Shown here in pieces: positions 56,874 through 64,000 of a DNA stretch of 64,000 nucleotides. The stretch lies in contig NZ_LN614830.1 in NCBI RefSeq assembly GCF_000953635.1, forward strand, positions 1,045,001 to 1,109,000, written 5' to 3'. Position numbers and translations under genes: made by a program. The notes below the pieces were generated by a model. That model saw only the letters and a program-made list of their open reading frames with translations, had not been told where the DNA came from and did no database searches. Each line of letters opens with the position of its first letter. Positions within the stretch are counted from its first letter, which is position 1. Source of the DNA: Legionella micdadei (lineage in GTDB: Bacteria; Pseudomonadota; Gammaproteobacteria; Legionellales; Legionellaceae).

Positions 56874-58132
56874 TTTATATTCAGCATATCATCGATTAGA
56901 TCAACAGGGTTCTTGAATGAAGAGAGAAGGCATGATTTAAACCTGATCTCTTTACCGTTTAACTCAATATTGAATTTCTCTAATAACAGGCTAACAATAC
57001 GGTTTTTATAACTTTCAATGGCTAAGCGATTACTCAGAGGCATTATAATTAATAAAATTTTTTGACCTTCTTTGCTGGTTTCCCAATACGTGTCAATCCC
57101 TCGAATTTCGTTTTTTATTACGTAGATATACTCTTCCCGGTGCGGGTTGTCTAAAAATAAAAAGGCACAAAGGGCGCTATCATGTTTTGTATTTTTTTCT
57201 AATTTAACTAATCGCTGTAATTCATTCGCAAAATCGACATGACAATCTGGAAATTTTTCTAAGATTTTATCCGCATTTACGTCGCAATTGCCTTCGGTAA
57301 AATAGTTCAAAAATAAATCGATACTATCTAAGTTATCCATGTTAAGTTTTAAAAATGGCATTTCTTGTACCACTAAAAGGGCATACACCTCGTTATTTTG
57401 GTCTAAAAAAGGGGCCACTATTAAATAATTGCCCCAATATTCTTTTAAGATTTGCTGAGTGGTGATGTATGTGATTGCTTGCCTTTCTATACATTCTCGG
57501 ATTAAAAAATCTTCCTGCGATGGTGTTTTTACAAAACCAATTGAGGCGATCGGCTGGGCAAAAACATGGTTGTTTTCAACAGGAAAAATAGCGGTTGCTT
57601 CTAAACCACAATGGGAAGCCAAGATGTTTAAAAAACGGTACATCAGTTCGGGTTCTAATTTGTCATGGCCCTTAGCCAAAAGTTCTCTTAATTCCGCTAA
57701 AGAGCTCCGAAGGGTCACAGGATTGGAAATGAGGCTGTGCTCGAGGTGTTGGTAGGCAAATAAAACTACTTTATAAGCATGGGCAGTTGTCTGGATCCTG
57801 TTTTGTAAGTAGGTTGAAATTTCCTCGCTGTAGCGGATTTTTTTTTCCCCGATCCTCTGGTAAATCACGCAAAGAAGAGTCAGTAAAAAACCACCTAAGA
57901 GATATAATTGAAAGGGTATCGTATATAATTGCTCAGGATGGTCATAAAGGTAGGTTGATAAAAACAAAATAATGCTCATCATTGCTGGCCATAAACCATA
58001 ACGTAAACCAACAAGTACTGGAGCGAACCATATCCAGGGAAAAGAGCTTTCTAAAAACAACGGGTTTTGTAAAATCTCGCTCACAAATATAAATAGAGCC
58101 GTTATCACAAACGACTCTACCCACCCAGTCAT
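56870..58132 (-). CDS. pelD: Cyclic-di-GMP receptor PelD
   Basis: A 420-aa membrane protein with three to four N-terminal helices (residues 5-100), a GAF-like domain, and a degenerate GGDEF domain. The inhibitory-site motif RxxD that binds c-di-GMP in Pseudomonas PelD is kept as RGID (residues 344-347; base position about 57092-57103). So production is probably switched by c-di-GMP. I chose ATG 58132 because AAGGAAG lies 11 nt before it, just after the pelC stop; ATG 58162 or 58204 would lengthen it inside pelC. Confidence 0.88.
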   Translation of the reverse strand: MTGWVESFVITALFIFVSEILQNPLFLESSFPWIWFAPVLVGLRYGLWPAMMSIILFLSTYLYDHPEQLYTIPFQLYLLGGFLLTLLCVIYQRIGEKKIRYSEEISTYLQNRIQTTAHAYKVVLFAYQHLEHSLISNPVTLRSSLAELRELLAKGHDKLEPELMYRFLNILASHCGLEATAIFPVENNHVFAQPIASIGFVKTPSQEDFLIRECIERQAITYITTQQILKEYWGNYLIVAPFLDQNNEVYALLVVQEMPFLKLNMDNLDSIDLFLNYFTEGNCDVNADKILEKFPDCHVDFANELQRLVKLEKNTKHDSALCAFLFLDNPHREEYIYVIKNEIRGIDTYWETSKEGQKILLIIMPLSNRLAIESYKNRIVSLLLEKFNIELNGKEIRFKSCLLSSFKNPVDLIDDMLNIK

Positions 58133-58151
58133 CACATGTTCAACTTCCTTC

Positions 58152-58715
58152 TTATTTAACATAAGGAACTTTACCACCGGGGCAATTGGTACGGAATAAT
58201 CCATTGAGCAGGTTGTTGACTAATATTTGTGCGGCTGTACTTACGGCAGTCCGACTGCCTCGGCTCAAACTACCGACAGCCGTCCAAAGAATGCGCCCCG
58301 TTTTCACATCAAGAAGTTGTAAGGAGATGCCCACCACAGGCTCTCCATCTAAACCTACCTTATAAGTCCATTCATTGACGCTACCTGTGAGCGCATAACG
58401 TGCATGGATGTTTTGGGCCCACTTCAACAAAGTTTTCCGTGACTCAACCACAGTCATTCCCGGAAATAAAACCTTACCCTGTTGACGACGTTGATACACT
58501 GCAACACAACATGCACCGCGGGACTCTAAGACCGCAGCTGTTATCGACATGGCTCTATCGCCAGCTAAAGGAGTTTCAGTGTTATTGGCGAATGGAATAA
58601 TCGCTATTTTGGAATTAAGATCAACTGGCACACATGAGCTGTAATTGAGAACACTGGCACAAGAAGTAAGTAGAAATAAAGGTACTACGAATAAAAAAAT
58701 CCATTTTCTTAGCAC
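58152..58715 (-). CDS. pelC: Outer-membrane lipoprotein PelC
   Basis: A 187-aa lipoprotein with the signal core IFLFVVPLFLL and lipobox LTSC. PelC forms a dodecameric ring under the PelB channel. The mature sequence shows the ABC-transporter-auxiliary/Curli-like fold: KIAIIPFANNTETPLAGDRA, ARYALTGSVNEWTY, and VGISLQLLDVKTGRILW. The start is GTG at 58715, with GAAGGAGT five bases upstream. It is the first gene of the operon. Confidence 0.88.
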   Translation of the reverse strand: MLRKWIFLFVVPLFLLTSCASVLNYSSCVPVDLNSKIAIIPFANNTETPLAGDRAMSITAAVLESRGACCVAVYQRRQQGKVLFPGMTVVESRKTLLKWAQNIHARYALTGSVNEWTYKVGLDGEPVVGISLQLLDVKTGRILWTAVGSLSRGSRTAVSTAAQILVNNLLNGLFRTNCPGGKVPYVK

Positions 58716-58848
58716 AATGAACTCCTTCTCAATCCATCAAACCCTTATTATATATTACAAATTTTCGATGTTCTAGGTTTATCACTTACAGTTACAGGCT
58801 GCACCCATTAAAAATGAGACAACCGTGCTTACTGCTATTTCCCACAAT

Positions 58849-58862
58849 TTGATCTTGATCAA
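58849..58862. promoter_or_regulatory. Perfect FNR/Anr-type operator between pelC and pelB
   Basis: TTGAT-CTTG-ATCAA matches the consensus TTGAT-N4-ATCAA exactly; with one more base each side (ATTTGATC/GATCAAAT) it is a 16-nt palindrome around TT. A TATCTT at 58885-58890 lies at the distance expected of a class II activated promoter reading toward pelB (box centre near -41.5 if the start is about 58897). It may serve pelC as well. Crp-type sites differ (TGTGA), so an Fnr-like regulator fits better. Confidence 0.55.
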
Positions 58863-58941
58863 ATAATTATCAGTATTGGCCTCTTATCTTCTCCGATGCC
58901 GCGTTAAAGACGGCTGTTGTGGGAACTAGGTAGGCGGTTAC

Positions 58942-58969
58942 TTGTACATTTCTGTATTTTTGGTATGCT
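58942..58969 (+). promoter_or_regulatory. Second promoter candidate for pelB
   Basis: TTGTAC and TATGCT are 16 nt apart, with a TG extension just before the -10. Initiation near 58976 would leave a leader of about 30 nt. It competes with the Fnr-type promoter as the pelB start. Confidence 0.4.
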
Positions 58970-59004
58970 GAAACCGGTAAGAAATCGTGTGGAGCAAGCT
59001 TGAC

Positions 59005-62000
59005 ATGGGAAAGTCATCTTTGGTTGTACTGTGCTGCGCACCGCTCATACTGTTTGACCAAGCCTATGCCCTGTCTTCCAGCAAAACAACCACCATTTAC
59101 GGATTAGAGCAAGGAATCCGCTTAAAGGTTCCTAAATATTCAACTCAAAAATATATATTGCAGCTCGGTTCGTTTGAAAGCCATGCGAATGCTGTCAATT
59201 TCAAGAATCTGATCGCCAAACAAACGGATAACCCTGTTCATATCGTACCGGTTAAAGGTATTCCCATTCGATACAATGTCATTATTGGACCTATCCCAAA
59301 TGCAGCGAATCTGATTAATATTAGCCATCAACTGCTAGCTAAGATTGCAAAAGCCCAAAGGATAAAGCCAGCAAAAAATAAGAAATTACATCTCAACCCA
59401 GTAAGGTACGCTGAGTTAAAAAAAACTAAGAAACAGTTAAAAACAAGAAGGATTGCTTTTCCAGCAACAAACAAAAAATGGGTCAAACTAGGTAAGCGCC
59501 AGATATCAGGCTCACAAGGCATCGTTCCGCATTCTGGCCAATTCTCCCAACTTAGAAGACAAAAGAAAATCGAAGGTAATGTTATTGAGAAACAAACCGT
59601 GAGGGGGGGACAACCTGCTTCAAAAGACCCAAAACCAGTTAACGCAGCCCAAAGTTCACAATTAAGCGCGCAAACGTCTAATGAGAATTTAATCGAGGAG
59701 AATGAGCGGAATTGGCAGAGTAGTTTATTGATCGGTTTTGAGAATTCTGCAGTAAACGACAGCCCCCTCGTTGCCATTGCCCCTGATGATCAATCGCTTT
59801 ATCAATCACCGTTGTTGTCAACCCCGAAAGAGATCGATGTGACTTTAAAAAATCAGGAAAGAATTGAGAGGGACAAATTTCAAGTATTTTCTTTGCTAAA
59901 TCAGAACATGAGTAATTTCACCCATAACAATTGCGAAAACCATGAACATCAGGAGGATCAAAATTGGGAGAAGAATTTATTTCTTGGGCTTGCAGAGGAA
60001 GAACAGAGAATAAGGGCGGCTGCTAAAGGACGATCACCCAATAATACCGAACCTTTTTCTTTAGCAGAAACTCGTGATAATCAAATAATGATTCCAGAAA
60101 AGACTCGTTCTTCCGTCTTAGAAGATAAACCACTGGACCATCCAAGCTTAGCGCAATTAGCGTTCGCAGGAACGGAAATACCTTCTCATCTGCTTTCAAT
60201 GACGGAACAATCCGTTAACACGAAACCTTATTCTTATAATGGTAATCATAAGGCAAATACCCTCATTTCTTATGAACCCAAGACCGCTTCACTGCGTATA
60301 AACCCTTATAATTTATTAAATAAAATAGCTGGGAAAGTTAAAATAATTTTTAATAACAATCAATGGGCTAAATTTACAGTTCACATGCTAACCTATCATT
60401 TTCCTGTTTCCGATGTTTATCTATTTAGTTTAAATACTTATCAACTCGTTTTTGCCAATTTGCAAAAGTTATTGAAAGAGACAAAGAAGCCAGTATCACT
60501 TTTTACCCAATTAAAAGCCCCATCAGATACTTTGTTGTCCGAGGAAATGATTAATCAAATTAAAACAATGCCCTATAACGACGATTTGTTTAAATTAGCC
60601 GTGCAAACCATGGTTTATAACGCGCACATTTCCGATGCATATCAACTTGCCCTCATTGCTGTAAAAAATAGGCCAAATAATTTAACTTGGCGGAAGAAAC
60701 TTGGCGAGCTTGCCCTTTGGGCTGGGGATTACAGCACAGGCTTGAAGGAATGGTTTTATGTCGTTAACAGGACTAAAGACCCTACAGCATTGAATTATCT
60801 GATTAAGGTTTCAAAAACGTTGGGTTTCGAAGGCGTGTTGATTGATACATTGAAAATGTATCTTGCAAAACAACCGAATGATACAGCAGCTTATGTTGAA
60901 TTAGCGCAAGCACAAAATCGGGAAGGGCAACCACAGCGGGCTTTATCCACTTTACAAAGCATAAACTCAAAAAATCCTACCGAGGCTGCTTATGAGCTGT
61001 CTGGGAAGATTTATGATGACTTGGGTCAATGGGACAATGAGTTAAAAGTATGGCAAAAAATTGACGCAATGTATGGGCCTAGCGTTAAAAGCGTTATGGC
61101 ACAAGCGGTCATCTATTATTCAAGGGGACAATTTAGGGAAGCTGTTGAGGTTTTAAAGCGGGGGATACCAGTCGCTAAAAACAAAGACATTGATTTTTGG
61201 CAGACTCTTGCGGATTTAGCATGGATAATAAATGATAGGCCTATGATTATATTGAGTTACTCTCGGTTACCCAATGATCTATCAACGGTGTTAGCGCTTA
61301 TTCAAGTTGAAACAGCAAATAACCCTTTGCAAGCCCTCAAGTATAGTTTGAAAGGTTGGCATGATTTTAAGGATCCCCAATTTTTCTTATCAGCCCTAAA
61401 TTTAGCCCAACGGCTCAATAACTGGCGGTTGATTTCTCATCTATTGCTCAGCTTGTCTGACAAGCAATTAAAATTAGTCGAGAAAAATGAATTGTTCTGG
61501 CAAACGCAAGCTTATTACTATGCGTTACTGGGTGCCCAAGACTTAGAAAGGAAGGTTTTACTCAAAGCGATAAGCCTACATCCCAAAATGTACCAGGTCA
61601 CAAGCGATTTACTCTGGTTAGTAATCTCAAATGGCGAAGATTTATGGATAAAAAAGTTGATGGAGTATGTCGTTGAACAAAATTTAATGGATAACCCCTA
61701 TATATGGCATGTGTTTGCCCAGGGATTTGATACCTTAAATCGTTTTTACACCTCAATTTTAGTTTTCCAAAAGCATATTTTGGAAACATGGCCAGATGCT
61801 CAGATACTGATAGACTACACCGCTGTGCTGGAAAGGGCGAAACGCTACCAGGACGCTTATGATATGCGGCTAGTTATTTGGCAACAAGAATTATTAAAAG
61901 CAAGTCAAATTTCATTTTTCGATAAAAAATCATTGCAAGCGATTGCTCAACTTTCTCCCCATTTTGTATCAGGCACGGATCAAATAGAGCTGTTCAATAC

Positions 62001-63300
62001 GATGCTTAGTAAGGAATTAAACCTTGATGATCTCAATATCCTATTAAATTGGATAGTACCTAGGAATTATTACGGCTTAATGGCTTATTTTAAAGCAAAT
62101 TATTATCACAATGTATTACCTGATTGGGCCGGTATCAATTTAGCTTTAATACAAAATGATTTACCAACCTTGCAAACGATTATTGAGCATAAAGAAAGGG
62201 CTTGGCCACGCTCAGATCGTATTAATGCTGCCGAACGCTTAGAAAATCTCCCATTAGCTGTAGATTTTGCTTTTCAAGAGCTCACTGACCGCCCTACAGC
62301 ACACGAAATATTTCCTGAATATACGATATATGCGTTGAAGCTTGCTAGTTATTTTGAGGCTGGTGAGCAGTATGAACAGTTTATTGACGTCGTAGGGCCG
62401 AAAACAAATTTTGAAACCCGGTTTAGGCTGACAAACTCTTTAAGGTTAACACCTAGTTTGAGCGCCTGGTCTGTAAAATCAAATAAACCTGATCAAATAA
62501 CAAATGTGCCTAATGATTATCAAACCAAAATTAAATTGGAGCAAAAAATTCATCGAGGGGAAGTAAAATATACTTTAGGTTATAGAAAAGCACTAAGTGG
62601 TTTCATACCGGCTTCCATTGATATTAATTATGAACTTGGGCATAAATGGTCTGCAAACCTTTTGTTGGGTTATAACCAAGAAGTGTTCCAGAACTCTTTT
62701 TTGCGGCTTGGGGGAGTACAAGATCAAATCAACTTAATATTGTATAACAATATAACAAAAAAAGATCTTTTATCTTTAGAAGTACAGGGGCTTAAATATT
62801 ATTCTCAAGACAGGCATTACTTAGCGAGTGGGTGTAATTTGTTCGCCACATTGCAACATAAGTTTTTCCTAAACTATCCTGACTTCACCCTAGGTGTATT
62901 TGGTCACCTATATACCTTCAATAGAAACGGAAGTTTTAGCGGCAATGTTACCCGTTTATTTCCAAATCTTGCTCCAGGGCAAATATCGGATATATCCGAG
63001 TTACCCAGTATAATTGATTCAGATTTTAAGCAATTAATCCCCCAAACTTACAGGGAGGCTGGAGGATACTTTAGTTTTGGTGATACTATTCAGGAATATA
63101 CCCATGTATGGCGTCCTTATTTGTGGGCTAGTTTATTTTATAACTCCATCACCCGCCTCTCAAACGATATAAAAGGAGGAATAAATGGAACTGTCTTTGG
63201 CCGTGATTCCTTATTAATTTATTTAGAAAGGGGGCAAGCTTCCTCAGTGGCGAACGCAATTAATTACATGGTTGGCATACGATATAAAATCTATTTTTAA
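59005..63300 (+). CDS. pelB: Pel export porin PelB, with an added SPOR-like domain
   Basis: A 1431-aa exporter, longer than Pseudomonas PelB (about 1190 aa). A signal peptide (SLVVLCCAPLILFDQAYA) precedes a SPOR-like domain at residues about 49-115 (YILQLGSFESHANAVNFKNL, YNVIIGPI). A 300-residue charged linker follows, holding two copies of an NWxxxLxxG motif (residues about 236 and 320). A TPR superhelix spans about 530-1150, then the C-terminal beta-barrel (about 1172-1431) ends in aromatic IRYKIYF. GGAG sits 10 nt before the ATG. It is divergent from the rest of the pel operon. The TPR part would bind PelA in relatives, but no pelA is near. Confidence 0.85.
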   Translation: MGKSSLVVLCCAPLILFDQAYALSSSKTTTIYGLEQGIRLKVPKYSTQKYILQLGSFESHANAVNFKNLIAKQTDNPVHIVPVKGIPIRYNVIIGPIPNAANLINISHQLLAKIAKAQRIKPAKNKKLHLNPVRYAELKKTKKQLKTRRIAFPATNKKWVKLGKRQISGSQGIVPHSGQFSQLRRQKKIEGNVIEKQTVRGGQPASKDPKPVNAAQSSQLSAQTSNENLIEENERNWQSSLLIGFENSAVNDSPLVAIAPDDQSLYQSPLLSTPKEIDVTLKNQERIERDKFQVFSLLNQNMSNFTHNNCENHEHQEDQNWEKNLFLGLAEEEQRIRAAAKGRSPNNTEPFSLAETRDNQIMIPEKTRSSVLEDKPLDHPSLAQLAFAGTEIPSHLLSMTEQSVNTKPYSYNGNHKANTLISYEPKTASLRINPYNLLNKIAGKVKIIFNNNQWAKFTVHMLTYHFPVSDVYLFSLNTYQLVFANLQKLLKETKKPVSLFTQLKAPSDTLLSEEMINQIKTMPYNDDLFKLAVQTMVYNAHISDAYQLALIAVKNRPNNLTWRKKLGELALWAGDYSTGLKEWFYVVNRTKDPTALNYLIKVSKTLGFEGVLIDTLKMYLAKQPNDTAAYVELAQAQNREGQPQRALSTLQSINSKNPTEAAYELSGKIYDDLGQWDNELKVWQKIDAMYGPSVKSVMAQAVIYYSRGQFREAVEVLKRGIPVAKNKDIDFWQTLADLAWIINDRPMIILSYSRLPNDLSTVLALIQVETANNPLQALKYSLKGWHDFKDPQFFLSALNLAQRLNNWRLISHLLLSLSDKQLKLVEKNELFWQTQAYYYALLGAQDLERKVLLKAISLHPKMYQVTSDLLWLVISNGEDLWIKKLMEYVVEQNLMDNPYIWHVFAQGFDTLNRFYTSILVFQKHILETWPDAQILIDYTAVLERAKRYQDAYDMRLVIWQQELLKASQISFFDKKSLQAIAQLSPHFVSGTDQIELFNTMLSKELNLDDLNILLNWIVPRNYYGLMAYFKANYYHNVLPDWAGINLALIQNDLPTLQTIIEHKERAWPRSDRINAAERLENLPLAVDFAFQELTDRPTAHEIFPEYTIYALKLASYFEAGEQYEQFIDVVGPKTNFETRFRLTNSLRLTPSLSAWSVKSNKPDQITNVPNDYQTKIKLEQKIHRGEVKYTLGYRKALSGFIPASIDINYELGHKWSANLLLGYNQEVFQNSFLRLGGVQDQINLILYNNITKKDLLSLEVQGLKYYSQDRHYLASGCNLFATLQHKFFLNYPDFTLGVFGHLYTFNRNGSFSGNVTRLFPNLAPGQISDISELPSIIDSDFKQLIPQTYREAGGYFSFGDTIQEYTHVWRPYLWASLFYNSITRLSNDIKGGINGTVFGRDSLLIYLERGQASSVANAINYMVGIRYKIYF

Positions 63301-63301
63301 T

Positions 63302-64000
63302 TCAAGAATCGGTATCCTCATCAAGGCAGATTGCTTCAATTGATTCAAGATTAGTAGTGCACTTTCCTTCATTAAGGATATCATAGTGCCAACGATGCCT
63401 TGGGCAAACAAGGCAGGATTTTTCCAACCAACCTTCTTTCAAATCAGCGCCTTGGTGCTTGCAAAAACGAAGCACGGAATAACGTTTCCCGTTAACGGTT
63501 ATGATCATACGCTCGTGGCTCTCGTGAAAATTTTTGATTAAGGTGCATAATCTTGCAAGCGATTCAGCATCCAAGGTTAAAAATCCATGGATTAATGTAT
63601 GGTAAACATCAGGGTTTCTTGACAATTTCATTCTGAAAGTGAGGGCAAAATCCGGCCAATTCATTTCTTTGGTTAATACTTTATTTACTTGCCAAGCTGG
63701 CGCCTTTATATGATAAAAATTATTTCGATCAACAATTTCATCCACCACGCATAGTGCTTTTTCATGAAAATTGATGCAATACAATTTTGGGTAATCTTCG
63801 ATCTGCCAATAAAGAGGGGTAGTGATCTCGGTGTGCACAAGGTGTAATTGTTCAATTTTTTTCTCAAGATCAGCCCTTAGCCCTAAAAAAACTTTTTCAG
63901 GATTAATTTTGTTGTTTTCGAGTGTGCGATTATGAAAATAAGTTTCATATTCTTTTGCATATCCTTTAATGTATTTTTTAAAGTCCTTCTCATCCACTCT
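63302..64000 (-). CDS. Rieske iron-sulfur domain protein, partial at window edge
   Basis: At least 232 codons are inside the window; the frame remains open at the edge, so the N-terminus may lie outside. Near the C-terminus the Rieske motif is intact: CKHQGA (CxH), then 20 residues later CPRHRWHYD (CxxH), ending GKCTT. The region before it (residues about 40-170) is not a family I recognise. In several bacterial families a Rieske domain follows a metallo-beta-lactamase-like part, which might lie off the window. It converges on pelB with one base between stops. Confidence 0.6.
   Translation of the reverse strand, partial: RVDEKDFKKYIKGYAKEYETYFHNRTLENNKINPEKVFLGLRADLEKKIEQLHLVHTEITTPLYWQIEDYPKLYCINFHEKALCVVDEIVDRNNFYHIKAPAWQVNKVLTKEMNWPDFALTFRMKLSRNPDVYHTLIHGFLTLDAESLARLCTLIKNFHESHERMIITVNGKRYSVLRFCKHQGADLKEGWLEKSCLVCPRHRWHYDILNEGKCTTNLESIEAICLDEDTDS

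Overview
The window looks like a chromosomal segment of a gammaproteobacterium of the Legionella/Legionellales type. It is AT-rich. It carries a fused aspartokinase/diaminopimelate decarboxylase, the order mutS - cinA - recA - recX - alaS - lysC, no recognisable LexA operator before recA, Sel1 repeats, an LRR protein, and a helicase with a lysine-rich patch and a duplicated C-terminal module. The genus is inferred from these traits, not proven.

Layout. 0.1-9.2 kb is accessory: yjbQ-bolA (minus strand), an LRR protein with a Glu-rich tail, a lone type IV pilin, an acylphosphatase, a 50-aa membrane protein, small lipoproteins and several genes I cannot name. 9.2-18.8 kb has a flavin monooxygenase, a 1275-aa chimeric helicase flanked by odd repeats, a membrane spermidine-synthase-like protein, a GNAT-MazG fusion and an unknown protein. 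19-29 kb is housekeeping on the minus strand: lysAC - addA-like helicase/nuclease - mrp, then parE - aldo/keto reductase. 29-40 kb has a FadL porin, a small secreted protein and the mutS-tamA-tamB-hemB operon. 40-47 kb is cinA-recA-recX-alaS-lysC-mscL on the plus strand. 46.9-52.8 kb has a collagen-like Gly-X-Y protein, a Sel1 protein and an Lhr-type helicase containing an in-frame palindromic repeat.

53-63.3 kb is a Pel exopolysaccharide locus and the most interesting part. pelC-D-E-F-G form a tight minus-strand operon, with overlaps between most members and at most 19 nt between pelC and pelD. An unusually long pelB (1431 aa) with an extra SPOR-like domain is transcribed divergently from the same 0.3-kb regulatory region. 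That region holds a perfect FNR/Anr-type box (TTGAT-N4-ATCAA). PelF (glycosyltransferase) and PelG (flippase), with PelD (c-di-GMP receptor, RxxD motif kept) and PelE, would form the inner-membrane synthase. PelC and PelB would form the export channel. No pelA (deacetylase/hydrolase) is present in the window. A Rieske-type protein converges on pelB and runs to the window edge.

I saw no rRNA, tRNA, CRISPR array, intact insertion sequence or phage genes.
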